The translations under genes and the position numbers were made by a program. A stretch of 61,447 nt of DNA from Gammaproteobacteria bacterium RIFCSPHIGHO2_02_FULL_42_13 (GTDB lineage Bacteria; Pseudomonadota; Gammaproteobacteria; UBA12402), in the NCBI GenBank assembly GCA_001801405.1, contig MGXQ01000012.1, positions 156 through 61,602 of the forward strand, written 5' to 3'. Within the stretch, counting starts at the first letter, position 1, and each line of letters opens with the position of its first letter. Shown in pieces: positions 45,114 to 54,321 of this stretch. The notes beneath the pieces are model-generated. The model was given only the letters and a program-made list of their open reading frames with translations, did no database searches and was not told the DNA's origin.

Positions 45114-46254
45114 CGTAAAAACCTTTTTTTAAATTCTTTAGATTAACTCGCTTTAAAATATTTTTTATTTCTTTACTGGCATTGCCCTGCCCTAACGCAT
45201 TTTTATCCATCTGCTGACATTTCCGTTGAGCCAATTTTGACAACGCTTTCTTAATCGCCATTCGTATCGAATGTTCGTCGTCGGAACAGTTAATAACATT
45301 ATCAAACATCAGTCGCCCTATTTGTCGCGAACCAATATTGACCACCGGCAATTTAGACGATGGCGCCTCGATCACGCCACTCGATGAATTTCCGATCATC
45401 AACCCCGCATGCTTCATTAAGGAAAAATATTTTTGAGCTCCAAGCGCCGCATAAATTTTCGCAGATTTATGTTGTTGTGTGAATTTTTTTAATGCTTTGA
45501 AAATTTTTGTATGCTCGGCATCGGCATTGGGTATCGTAAAAATATATTGCAAATTAAATTTTTCCAATGCTTTTAATAAACTCTTAATGTGACGATCCGC
45601 CATGCCCTTTTCCAACGTCACCGGATGATAGGTTACTAAAGCAGTATTTTTATCAATGGGAAACCCCATCTGCGCCTCAAGCGCTTTTTTGCTCAATAGT
45701 TTTGTACGCTTAACATGATCCAAGCCCACCGCCCCCACGCGGAATACTCGCTTAGGATTTTCACCTAATTGAACAACGCGCTTCGCATATTGTTTATGCG
45801 CCACAAAATGCCAATGCGCCATTTTAGTAATCGCATGACGAACGGCGTCATCATAGGCGCCTTCTGTCACTTCCCCGCCATGAATATGCGCAATCGGAAT
45901 CCGCATAAACAGTGCCGCGCTGGCGGCCGCAAACGTTTCAAATCGATCGCCCAATAACACAATAACATCGGGCTTTAATTTCTTATAGGCATTTGTACAA
46001 CCCGCCACACCTACACTAACAGCCTTAGTAACCGCCTCCTCTTTATCAGAGGATAAATTCATTTTCACCTTGGCATCAATTTTAAATCCATCTTGTACAA
46101 TCTGTTTATAAGTGAATCCAAATTTTTCTTCAAGATGCATCCCCATGACAACTATTTGCAATTTCAGTGACGGGTCTTGCTGTATCTCTCGCATTAACCA
46201 ATACAACAACCCATAGTCGGAACGTGCACATGTCATCACTAATATTTTTCGCAC
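45106..46254 (-). CDS. legG: Hydrolysing UDP/GDP-sugar 2-epimerase (NeuC/LegG type)
   Basis: Releases the 2-epimerised free sugar from a nucleotide-HexNAc. ILVMTCARSDYGLLYWLM is the NeuC-specific N-terminus, then VLLGDRFETFAAASAAL, IPIAHIHGGEVTEGAYDD, and the nucleotide-binding GNSSSGVIEAPSSKLPVVNIG. Length 382 is normal. The start is GTG at 46254 with GAGGAG six bases upstream. It overlaps legC by 16 bases and legI by eight. In this context it supplies 2,4-diacetamido-2,4,6-trideoxymannose to the interrupted legI. Confidence 0.92.
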   Translation of the reverse strand: MRKILVMTCARSDYGLLYWLMREIQQDPSLKLQIVVMGMHLEEKFGFTYKQIVQDGFKIDAKVKMNLSSDKEEAVTKAVSVGVAGCTNAYKKLKPDVIVLLGDRFETFAAASAALFMRIPIAHIHGGEVTEGAYDDAVRHAITKMAHWHFVAHKQYAKRVVQLGENPKRVFRVGAVGLDHVKRTKLLSKKALEAQMGFPIDKNTALVTYHPVTLEKGMADRHIKSLLKALEKFNLQYIFTIPNADAEHTKIFKALKKFTQQHKSAKIYAALGAQKYFSLMKHAGLMIGNSSSGVIEAPSSKLPVVNIGSRQIGRLMFDNVINCSDDEHSIRMAIKKALSKLAQRKCQQMDKNALGQGNASKEIKNILKRVNLKNLKKGFYDV

Positions 46255-47426
46255 ACCGGCTCCTCACTTAAACAAACACTGCTCGGAATATTAATTAATC
46301 GAGCGGCAACACTCTTCGCGCCAGATAAATCCATGTGCGGACAACGTTGATACATCGGCAATGTATTCATCAATTCCCACACCGGTCTTAGAAAAATATT
46401 ATTCTTACAGGCTAACTCTAAAACGTCATTGCGATGATGTTGAGCGGCATCGCTCAACAATATAGCATTTAACCAACAATTGCTCTTAGCCTCTTTCGGC
46501 TCTTCCACAAACCGACATCCGTTATAATTTTCAAATATTCTTTTATACCTTTCCATCAACTGACGTTTTTTCTGCAGAAACTCAGGTATCTTTTCTAACT
46601 GCGCGCATCCCAGCGCCGCATTAATATTCGGCAAGCGATAATTATAACCGATACAATCATAATCATATTTCCAATGATGCGGCAATTTAGCCGTTGTCGT
46701 GATATGCTTCGCTTTTTTAGCCACGTCTTCATCATCGGTGATGATTGCCCCGCCGCCGCCCGTCGTAATAATTTTATTTCCATTAAAACTTAAGGCGCCA
46801 GCAAAACCATGATGACCCACGTGTTGACCTTTATAAAAAGAACCCAATGCTTCAGCCGCATCTTCAATCAATGTCAAATGATAGCGGTCACATAAAGCAA
46901 TCGCCGTATCTAAATCCACCGGATGACCAAACGTATGCATTACACATAACGCACGAATCGGTCGCTTTGTGATTTTATTAAAACAGACATTGTTTTTAAT
47001 TTCTGTGATCTCAGATAAATAACGTTCCAATTTTTCAAAGTCGATGTCTAAATGAGATTCTTCACTGTCAATAAAATGAGAAATACCACTGCAATATGCA
47101 ATCGCGTTACATGTGCCAATAAATGTCAACGCCGGCACTAACACTTCATCATTCGGCTTAACACCTGCCAACAGAAAAATAATATGCAATGCCGCAGTAC
47201 CATTCACCGCAACCACACAATATTTTGCGCCGGTATAGGCCGCTAGATCCGATTCAAATCGATCAACAAATTTTCCACCCGAAGAGACCCATCCTGTATC
47301 CAGACATTCTTTAACATAGCGCCATTCATTTCCAACGAACAGAGGCTCATGCAACGCAATACTCGCCTGATCCCTTGGCAAGCAATTTTTTAACGTTGTA
47401 ATAAACAAATGAGGATCAAACAACAT
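46239..47426 (-). CDS. legC: LegC-type nucleotide-sugar 4-aminotransferase
   Basis: A DegT-family PLP enzyme of 395 residues. The N-terminal EPLFVGNEWRYVKECLDTGWVS is specific to the LegC/PseC-like long group. AVNGTAALHIIFLLAGVKP, IEDAAEALGSFYKGQHVG and the Schiff-base lysine in LSFNGNKIITTGGGGAII follow. ATG 47426 overlaps the end of legB by 11 bases; the longer frame adds 17 residues with no homology. It would add the 4-amino group to the 4-keto-6-deoxy intermediate made by LegB. Confidence 0.92.
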   Translation of the reverse strand: MLFDPHLFITTLKNCLPRDQASIALHEPLFVGNEWRYVKECLDTGWVSSGGKFVDRFESDLAAYTGAKYCVVAVNGTAALHIIFLLAGVKPNDEVLVPALTFIGTCNAIAYCSGISHFIDSEESHLDIDFEKLERYLSEITEIKNNVCFNKITKRPIRALCVMHTFGHPVDLDTAIALCDRYHLTLIEDAAEALGSFYKGQHVGHHGFAGALSFNGNKIITTGGGGAIITDDEDVAKKAKHITTTAKLPHHWKYDYDCIGYNYRLPNINAALGCAQLEKIPEFLQKKRQLMERYKRIFENYNGCRFVEEPKEAKSNCWLNAILLSDAAQHHRNDVLELACKNNIFLRPVWELMNTLPMYQRCPHMDLSGAKSVAARLINIPSSVCLSEEPVCEKY

Positions 47427-48426
47427 ATTGCCCACATTTATAATGTTTAAGATTTTCTGAACGCGAGAACCATTCAATGGTTCTCAGCAACCCTTTCTGC
47501 AAGCCCTCTATACCAGCATACGCCGGCGTCCAATCTAATAATGCTTTTGCTTTAGCGTTATCTGCCCATAATCGCTCAACCTCACTCTTTTTCGGCCGCA
47601 CCCTCTGCTCATCTGCAATCAACGTGATTTTTTTATTCATACAAGCAGCAATCAGCTTAACAAGATCGGCGATAGAAATTTCATAATTACTGCCAATATT
47701 AACGACTTCACCCATCACGCGATCAGATTCCGCCATCGCAATAAATGCATTTGCCGTATCGCCCACATAATTAAAATCTCGCGTCGGCGACAAAGAACCT
47801 AATTTAATCTCACTCGCTCCTGACGCAATTTGCGTAATAATCGTCGGAATCACTGCGCGCGTCGATTGACGCGGCCCATACGTGTTAAAGGGGCGTATCA
47901 CGCTCACCGGTGTACCAAACGCGTTATAAAAAGACAGCGCCAACTGATCCGCTCCGATTTTCGTCGCCGAATACGGCGACTGCCCTTGCAAAGGATGATC
48001 TTCCGTTATAGGAACAAACTGCGCCGTTCCATAAACCTCACTGGTTGACGTATGAATGATTTTTTCAACCCCAGCGTCTCTTGCCGCCTGCAAAACATTT
48101 AACGTTCCTTTAATATTGGTATCCACATAAGAATCCGGCGAATAATACGAATACGGAATACCAATCAATGCGGCCAAATGCATGACAATTTGACAATCTT
48201 TAACGGCATGGCGCACACCATTTGGATCACGCACATCGCCGACAAACACATCAAGGTTATTTTTAGTGGCAGCCGGCAACGCATCTAACCAGCCCCAACT
48301 ATTAAAAGAATTATATAAAACAAATGCCCGCACATCATAATTTGACGCGATGAGACGTTCCACCAAATGCGAGCCAATAAAGCCATCGGCACCAGTTACT
48401 AATATTTTTTTATTATTCAGTTTCAT
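47416..48426 (-). CDS. legB: LegB-type nucleotide-HexNAc 4,6-dehydratase
   Basis: Extended SDR of 336 residues. VTGADGFIGSHLVERLI binds NAD; NSWGWLDALP and MHLAALIGIPYSYYSPDSYV are typical of LegB; the catalytic YSATKIGADQLAL is intact, with RPFNTYGPRQSTRAVIPT. Substrate is probably GDP-GlcNAc given the neighbouring ptmE, although UDP-GlcNAc is used by some relatives. ATG 48426 has GAAGGG five bases upstream and overlaps the TIGR04372 gene by 14 bases; the longer frame is a shadow of that gene. Confidence 0.92.
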   Translation of the reverse strand: MKLNNKKILVTGADGFIGSHLVERLIASNYDVRAFVLYNSFNSWGWLDALPAATKNNLDVFVGDVRDPNGVRHAVKDCQIVMHLAALIGIPYSYYSPDSYVDTNIKGTLNVLQAARDAGVEKIIHTSTSEVYGTAQFVPITEDHPLQGQSPYSATKIGADQLALSFYNAFGTPVSVIRPFNTYGPRQSTRAVIPTIITQIASGASEIKLGSLSPTRDFNYVGDTANAFIAMAESDRVMGEVVNIGSNYEISIADLVKLIAACMNKKITLIADEQRVRPKKSEVERLWADNAKAKALLDWTPAYAGIEGLQKGLLRTIEWFSRSENLKHYKCGQYVV

Positions 48427-49714
48427 AACCCTTCTCTTTTTCATATGGCAAATCCACCGTGCCATATAAATATTTTTCTGCAAAATGTCGGCCGATGCGA
48501 CCGTTAAAATATGTTTTAGTGAGTGCTCGGTAAGCGTTTTCCAAGTGCTTAGTATGATAAGTCTCATTGCTAATCCAGCGTAACACAGCTTGAATAAGCT
48601 TTTTCTTGAATATTACTTGCGCATCTGTTTCTTTTTGCATATTCTCTAAGTTTTCACACATTTCTTTTATCGCTTCTTGAATCTCCTTTGAAGAATTATC
48701 ATGTAAGGTATAGCGTTGATTAAATTGATGAATTTGATGAGAATCGAATGCTCCATTAATGCCAATCTCCTGCTTAAAAATTTCATTATAAGTCAAAAAT
48801 CGTTTTTGTTCATTAGAAAAAACATGCTTATAAATATAGATATCTGACGTTTTATAGGGCTGAACAAAAAGATAATCCGTCACATTTACCGCCAAAACAG
48901 GAACACCCAATAAAAAAGCCGCATCCAATATTCCTGAATTTGTTCCCAAATAAAATTTACAATTTTTTATTAAAAATAAATCCATCAACTCGGATTTATA
49001 GACTGTATTTGGATAATCTATATAATACTGATGGTATCCCAAATCCACTGAATCTCCCAGGCGAATGACCTGAAACCCTGCGGCTTTTAGACATTTCAAA
49101 CCTTCAATATAATTTTCTATATTTGAATTACGATAAGAAGAATACGAAGAATCATTATAGTAATGCTGTGTCCGTATATGCAAACAAACATAGGGCTTGT
49201 TTCGATGAATCCCCAGATGTTCCATTGTTTTTTCACAATATAATTGATCCTCATCACAAAAATATAATTTCTGTTTTTTTTCAAGAAAATATTTCCAATC
49301 AATATTGCTCACGCTAGCGGAATCAAAATATTTTAATACGTTGACATTAAACAAATCCTTGCAGCCACACCCTATAAATTGCAAATTGAGTTCTCTTAAA
49401 ATCTTTAATTTACATAAAATCGCACGGCCAGCAAACCCTATAAAAAACATGACCCCATAATAACAACCAATGACCTCATCAATCCAGAAGGGAGGCTTGC
49501 CCAAAAAAACTCCTGCCAATCTATAGACTGCACCTCTTTGTACATAGCGAAATTTTCTTTTAAAAATAGAGCTAAACGGTATGCGTTTGCGAACGAATAA
49601 AATCTGTTTATTTTGTCTCTCCGCCTTAAACAAGGCGTATAGAATTTTTTCACAGAGATTGCCAATAACAATATCATAATCTGCAACAAAAATAAATTTT
49701 TTTTTATGCACCAT
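48413..49714 (-). CDS. TIGR04372-type glycosyltransferase, copy A
   Basis: A 433-residue protein of the putative glycosyltransferase family TIGR04372. The core motif is YVCLHIRTQHYY, then YRNSNIENYIEGLKCLKAAG, VIRLGDSVDLGY, YYIDYPNT, SELMDLFLIKNCKFYLGTN and SGILDAAFLLGVPVLAVN. A hydrophobic segment (YYGVMFFIGFAGRAIL, around residue 95) may touch the membrane. ATG 49714 has AAGGA upstream. Copy B lies immediately before it at 49759-51015 and is clearly a paralogue. Placement just before legB makes a transferase of a modified sugar likely; specificity unknown. Confidence 0.82.
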   Translation of the reverse strand: MVHKKKFIFVADYDIVIGNLCEKILYALFKAERQNKQILFVRKRIPFSSIFKRKFRYVQRGAVYRLAGVFLGKPPFWIDEVIGCYYGVMFFIGFAGRAILCKLKILRELNLQFIGCGCKDLFNVNVLKYFDSASVSNIDWKYFLEKKQKLYFCDEDQLYCEKTMEHLGIHRNKPYVCLHIRTQHYYNDSSYSSYRNSNIENYIEGLKCLKAAGFQVIRLGDSVDLGYHQYYIDYPNTVYKSELMDLFLIKNCKFYLGTNSGILDAAFLLGVPVLAVNVTDYLFVQPYKTSDIYIYKHVFSNEQKRFLTYNEIFKQEIGINGAFDSHQIHQFNQRYTLHDNSSKEIQEAIKEMCENLENMQKETDAQVIFKKKLIQAVLRWISNETYHTKHLENAYRALTKTYFNGRIGRHFAEKYLYGTVDLPYEKEKGYETE

Positions 49715-49758
49715 TTCTTTTCCTTGCTCAACCTCAATATCCAACAATAATAATATTT

Positions 49759-51015
49759 CTAGCTATCCCCATATAAATAACTTGCCGCGAACTCTTTACC
49801 CACTCGACCATTAAAATATGTCTTAATTGCCACCCTACATGCATTTTCCACATGAGGCGCATAGTGCTCTTCCCTCATCCAACGATAACTACATTGATTC
49901 AGCTCTTCTTTAAACTTCTTCTGAACAACTGTTTCTTCAGATAGGCACACCAAGTTATTTAACATTTCTTTCACCGCGTCCGCAATCTCTTCTGACGTAT
50001 TTTCAATCAATTTGTATTCTTTATTAAATCTTTCAAAAACGCTAATATTACAATTAGTATGAATAATATCACCCGCTATCTGGAAAGCTTCATGAAAAGA
50101 TATTATTTTTTTCTGAACACAAGAAAAAATACGCTTGTAAATAAAAAGATCGACAGATTTATAGGGTCGCACAGATAAATAATCAGAAACATTAACCGCT
50201 AACGTAGGTGCCCCTAACAAAAGTGCCGTATCCAAAATCCCCGAATTGGTTCCCCAAAAAAACCGGCAATGTTTGATTAAAAATAAATCCATCAATTCTG
50301 ATCGAAAAGGCGTATTAGGGTAATCAATATAGTAGTCTTCATGCCCCAAAGGAACTGAATCACCCAGTCTAATAACGACTCCCCCTAAAGACCGTATATA
50401 CCTCATCGCCTCTATATAATTTTCTATGTGTGAATTTCTATGATAAGAACTATGATCGCCATGATAATGACCTGTCCTAATATGTAAACACACATACCAC
50501 TGCTCTGGATGAACGCCTAAGCGATGCAATATCGCCTGACATTTAGCCTCATCCTGAGGATATAATGAAATTTTTTGATCCTTGTTCAACAAAAAAGCCC
50601 AATCAATTTGTTGTATTGAATTCACATCAAATGTCGCATCTAAATTGATATTAAATAAATCTTGATATTCACGGCCTACTAACTGTAGTTTCATGTTTTC
50701 AATCAACCTCAATTTCCATAGAATCGACTGGCTAATAAAATTAATCCAAAATAAAAATCCATAATACAGCCCCACTATTTTAATAATACAACAATCTTTT
50801 GTAATCAGAAAAGGGCTCCGCAATCTATATACCCCACGCAATTGCCTGCGTGTAAATATTCTCCCTAAAAATCTATCACAAAATATCCATTTTCTAACAA
50901 GTTTGACTTTCTTATTTAATCTTTCTCCTTTTAACAAGGCATAAAATAAATTTTCCGAAAAATTACCAATATTAAGGTCGTCGTATAATACCAGTATAAA
51001 ACTTTTTTTACTCAT
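49759..51015 (-). CDS. TIGR04372-type glycosyltransferase, copy B
   Basis: A 418-residue paralogue of the next gene. Shared blocks include YVCLHIRTGHYHGD, YHRNSHIENYIEAMRYI, VIRLGDSVPLGHEDYYIDYP, SELMDLFLIKHCRFFWGTN, SGILDTALLLGAPTLAVN, and the tail AIKTYFNGRVGKEFAASYLYG (copy A: KTYFNGRIGRHFAEKYLYG). The HIRT motif resembles the nucleotide-binding region of fucosyltransferase-like GT-B folds. It overlaps the nucleotidyltransferase gene by eight bases, and AAGGGGA precedes its ATG. The overlap with the sugar-activation cassette suggests it uses the product of that cassette. Confidence 0.82.
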   Translation of the reverse strand: MSKKSFILVLYDDLNIGNFSENLFYALLKGERLNKKVKLVRKWIFCDRFLGRIFTRRQLRGVYRLRSPFLITKDCCIIKIVGLYYGFLFWINFISQSILWKLRLIENMKLQLVGREYQDLFNINLDATFDVNSIQQIDWAFLLNKDQKISLYPQDEAKCQAILHRLGVHPEQWYVCLHIRTGHYHGDHSSYHRNSHIENYIEAMRYIRSLGGVVIRLGDSVPLGHEDYYIDYPNTPFRSELMDLFLIKHCRFFWGTNSGILDTALLLGAPTLAVNVSDYLSVRPYKSVDLFIYKRIFSCVQKKIISFHEAFQIAGDIIHTNCNISVFERFNKEYKLIENTSEEIADAVKEMLNNLVCLSEETVVQKKFKEELNQCSYRWMREEHYAPHVENACRVAIKTYFNGRVGKEFAASYLYGDS

Positions 51016-51715
51016 GCAATCCCCTTGCCTCTATCTGGGCAAGCGCGTAACTTTCTAACGTACCAATATCTCGATGATATACGTCGTTATGGAAAGTATT
51101 GATATGCCCGATAAATCTAGGAATCACTTCTGTACTAAAATCAATTTTTTCTTTTTTTAACCCCGCCAAAAATTTTAACACATTCGATGAAATAATATAA
51201 ACCGCCCCGCTTGCTAAATGACTGGGGGGGCTTTTCACCTTTTCATAAAAACCAACGACAATATTATTATCATCCAACTCAACCACTCCGCACGATGTCG
51301 GATTATCTGTCTTAAAGGTCATCATTGTCATATCAACATTTTTTGGCCGCTCATAATAGGAACGTACAAAAGATTTAAAATCACAGATACACAGATTATC
51401 TGCATGCGCCATCAATACATCATCACCACCAAAAAAATCTCTATTTTTATGTAACGTTCCGCCCGTTAACAATAATTCTTCTTCATAAACGGTTTTAATA
51501 ATCGTTTTATATGGAGAATGATCAACAAACGCTTGAACTTGGTCAGCTTTATAATGCAGGTTAATTAGTATTCCTTGAGCCCCCGCAGCGACTAAATTTT
51601 CTAACCAATACGCTAATAAAGGTTTCCCATTGATAGGAACCAAGCATTTTGGCACGTAATCTGTAATCGGCTTTAATCTATTGCCAAAGCCCGCGGCTAA
51701 TAATAGCGCTTTCAT
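51008..51715 (-). CDS. Sugar-1-phosphate nucleotidyltransferase (HddC-like)
   Basis: A 235-residue nucleotidyltransferase: ALLLAAGFGNRLKPITDYVP and KCLVPINGKPLLAYWL bind NTP and phosphate, DVLMAHADNLCICDF carries the metal-binding Asp, and YEKVKSPPSHLASGAVYII and DFSTEVIPRFIG complete the fold. The size and motifs fit HddC (D-glycero-D-manno-heptose-1-phosphate guanylyltransferase) and RmlA-like small enzymes. Beside a GmhA-like isomerase and a heptokinase-like domain this favours a heptose-1-phosphate substrate. It starts immediately at the stop of the bifunctional gene upstream. Confidence 0.8.
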   Translation of the reverse strand: MKALLLAAGFGNRLKPITDYVPKCLVPINGKPLLAYWLENLVAAGAQGILINLHYKADQVQAFVDHSPYKTIIKTVYEEELLLTGGTLHKNRDFFGGDDVLMAHADNLCICDFKSFVRSYYERPKNVDMTMMTFKTDNPTSCGVVELDDNNIVVGFYEKVKSPPSHLASGAVYIISSNVLKFLAGLKKEKIDFSTEVIPRFIGHINTFHNDVYHRDIGTLESYALAQIEARGLHE

Positions 51716-53212
51716 TTAACTCATCATCTCTTTTAGAATTTCTTCTTGTTGCAAGGGTAAATTGCCTAGTCGCCCCACCTGACAAGCCGCCACCAACGCG
51801 CCTACATAAGCGCTTTGCCAAATATCAGCGCCAGCAGCCAACCCTAAAGACGTTCCAACTAATAAGGCATCCCCACCACCCGCAACATCTTTGGGCGCTT
51901 TATTAAATACCGGCAATCGATCTGTTAATAAATCCGCGGCTGAATTTTGCATCTCATTAACAATCATGCCTTCTGCACCGAGAGTAATCACGATATTTTT
52001 CGGATGAATTTTCTGTCGCAATTTGTCCGCCAACACAATTAATCCTGATTCGAAATCTTTTACCGCCAAGCGAATTTCCCTTTCTGTCGGCGTAACTAAT
52101 GACATGTTCTCAAATCGAGAAATATCCCCCATTTGTGAAGACGATTGACTATCCGCGGTCACAATAATATTGTGCCCCAATGCAAGCGCGGATACAGTCG
52201 CAATTAATTTTTTTGGCAAACATCCATAACTAAAATCAGAAAAAATTAATAAATCTATCTTATCTAAATGATGCCGAATATCTTCAATTATTTTTTCCTG
52301 CAACTCATTATCGATGTGATGCTGCTTTAATCGGTTGACTCTTAATAACGTCTTACCATTTGCTCGAAAACGCTGTTTATGCGTTGTTTCCCTTGTTTTA
52401 TCTGTATATAAATGTGCATCAATATGATATTCATGCATTTTTCCTTCGACAAAATCAGATAACTTATCATCACCCAATATCGAATAAAAGCTCACCTGCG
52501 CTCCCAATCCAGCCGCATGTGCCGCGACAATGCCAGCACCACCCAAAAATTTATCCGATGAGATCGGAGTCACCACAATGGTAGGATCTTCTTGACTCAT
52601 CCCGAGCGGATCACACATCACATATTCATCCACAATCGTATCGCCAATCACTAATACCTTCAGAGAAGAAAATTTCTTAACAAGTGCCGTTAAATCATTA
52701 AAATTAAAATTATGTCGACTCAGATAATCCAGTGGCTTCTCAATGCTGGATAATTCAAATCGACTAAATTCTTTTTTCAATAAATCCAATGAGGAAAAAC
52801 GAATATCGCCCGAACCAAAAACCAGTTTCCCGCCATAAGACGCCAATACCGCTTCTTCAGGATTATGAACCACTTCAAATTCACTGCCTTTCACAACGAT
52901 ATGCGGTTTTAATTTCACAATAAAATCCGCGACACTGGATTGCAAGACAAAAACATAATCGACATAATGCGTGGCACTCAGCGCTTCTAATCGCAAATGC
53001 GATGGCAACAGAGTCTTATCAGCTATATCAGGCTCCAAGGCAACCACCAAGAAGTCCCCCAACCCTTTAGCAAATTTTAACAATCGAATATGTCCAGGAT
53101 GCAGAATATTAAACCGACCCGACACTAAAACAATTTTACTATGGCGACCTTTAGATCGAATACTATCAATAACACCCTCATCATCTGTTCCGCACAATAG
53201 TGTTGCATCCAT
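51716..53212 (-). CDS. Bifunctional HldE-like protein with reversed domain order (nucleotidyltransferase + PfkB kinase)
   Basis: Residues 25-155 are a cytidylyltransferase-fold domain (SGRFNILHPGHIRLLKFA, HPGH at 38-41, and VKGSEFE). Residues from about 180 are a PfkB/HldE-type sugar kinase: VLVIGDTIVDEYVMC, FLGGAGIVAAHAAGLGA, LLRVNRLKQ, and KDVAGGGDALL, where the usual GAGD reads GGGD but keeps the catalytic Asp. In standard HldE the kinase comes first. Here the order is the opposite. The predicted chemistry is phosphorylation of heptose-7-phosphate at O1 and nucleotide transfer. 498 residues. Confidence 0.85.
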   Translation of the reverse strand: MDATLLCGTDDEGVIDSIRSKGRHSKIVLVSGRFNILHPGHIRLLKFAKGLGDFLVVALEPDIADKTLLPSHLRLEALSATHYVDYVFVLQSSVADFIVKLKPHIVVKGSEFEVVHNPEEAVLASYGGKLVFGSGDIRFSSLDLLKKEFSRFELSSIEKPLDYLSRHNFNFNDLTALVKKFSSLKVLVIGDTIVDEYVMCDPLGMSQEDPTIVVTPISSDKFLGGAGIVAAHAAGLGAQVSFYSILGDDKLSDFVEGKMHEYHIDAHLYTDKTRETTHKQRFRANGKTLLRVNRLKQHHIDNELQEKIIEDIRHHLDKIDLLIFSDFSYGCLPKKLIATVSALALGHNIIVTADSQSSSQMGDISRFENMSLVTPTEREIRLAVKDFESGLIVLADKLRQKIHPKNIVITLGAEGMIVNEMQNSAADLLTDRLPVFNKAPKDVAGGGDALLVGTSLGLAAGADIWQSAYVGALVAACQVGRLGNLPLQQEEILKEMMS

Positions 53213-53231
53213 AGATCATTACATCATTAAA

Positions 53232-54317
53232 TTAAACAAAGTTAACATGTTCGGGCTTACGAGAAACCATCCAAAGAAAATCATTAATCGCATGCGACCG
53301 ACAATTACTATAACAAACCTTGTGAACGTCAAGCTTACTTACTTTATCGACCACTTCCCAATAACGATCACTCTCAATAATTTCCTTAAAGCTCTGCGTC
53401 GTCAGATCGCCCATGCGAAACTCTTCTTCTTTGAAATCAAAAAAAACGCCACAAGGATACAATCGACCTGTGCCGCTGGAATATAAAAGAAAGGGTGGCG
53501 CAAAACAGGTGTCATAATTTCGCTTCCCTTCATTTGTAATATGTGCCCATTTAATAATGACTTTATAAGCATCGGTACTTTTTGATTCCGCCTCTTTAAG
53601 CACACTTTCAAAGCTTGCGTATTTTCCTAATTGCTTATAAATACCCAAACCATTATCAACCGTATCGCTACATTGTTTAACGACAAAGTAATCAACGCCA
53701 ATAGCTCGCCCTAACTCAGCAAGAGCAATCACTTGATCGACGTTGGTAGGCGTCAAAACCATCTGAATACCAATGGTCACGCTTAATTTATTTTCTTTTT
53801 TCGTCCTTACACAATGCTTCATACTATCAATCATTCGATTAAACATAGGACTATTATGTACACGCTGATAGCCTTCTTCTGAGGCGGCAGATAAATTAAA
53901 TCGTATCCATTTTAAAGAAGATAACGCTTTCGCCCCTTTCTCTTCCAAATCAAATAAAACACCATTCGTTGCCAACGCAATATCAATTCCCGCCTTTGTC
54001 CCTTCTTCAATCGCATCATAAATATGGGGATTTAAGAGCGGTTCACCTTCGCCAATAAAGCCCATCGAACGAACACCACATTCTCCTGCGCTACGCATAT
54101 AGTTTAACAATGCCTCTCTTGGAAAATATTGTTCCGCCCCTTGATTATATTTATTCCCCTGAAGGGTTCCATAACAATATTCACAATGAATATTACACCC
54201 CTTGCTTAAACCCACATCAATATGAATAGGCGTTATACGCTTTCCATCTAACCAAGCATTAACACGATCAAGATGCCAGTATAATTTATGACTACCCATT
54301 CTGTATGTATCTTTCAT
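53232..54317 (-). CDS. Radical SAM/SPASM protein, copy A
   Basis: A 361-residue radical SAM enzyme. Cys41, Cys45 and Cys48 in KGCNIHCEYCYG bind the SAM cluster, and GEGEPLL follows. The C-terminal part has further cysteines suited to auxiliary clusters: CFAPPF, LYPCGVFF and VCYSNCRSHAINDFLWMV, ending in HVNFV. It resembles copy B at 57921-59015 in the SHK-(x)n-R-(x)3-W start and the C-X3-C...HVNF end. The start ATG 54317 has GGGGAG upstream. Sugar dehydrogenation or epimerisation is plausible (as in BtrN or NeoN families); the substrate is unknown. Confidence 0.85.
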   Translation of the reverse strand: MKDTYRMGSHKLYWHLDRVNAWLDGKRITPIHIDVGLSKGCNIHCEYCYGTLQGNKYNQGAEQYFPREALLNYMRSAGECGVRSMGFIGEGEPLLNPHIYDAIEEGTKAGIDIALATNGVLFDLEEKGAKALSSLKWIRFNLSAASEEGYQRVHNSPMFNRMIDSMKHCVRTKKENKLSVTIGIQMVLTPTNVDQVIALAELGRAIGVDYFVVKQCSDTVDNGLGIYKQLGKYASFESVLKEAESKSTDAYKVIIKWAHITNEGKRNYDTCFAPPFLLYSSGTGRLYPCGVFFDFKEEEFRMGDLTTQSFKEIIESDRYWEVVDKVSKLDVHKVCYSNCRSHAINDFLWMVSRKPEHVNFV

Positions 54318-54321
54318 AGCG

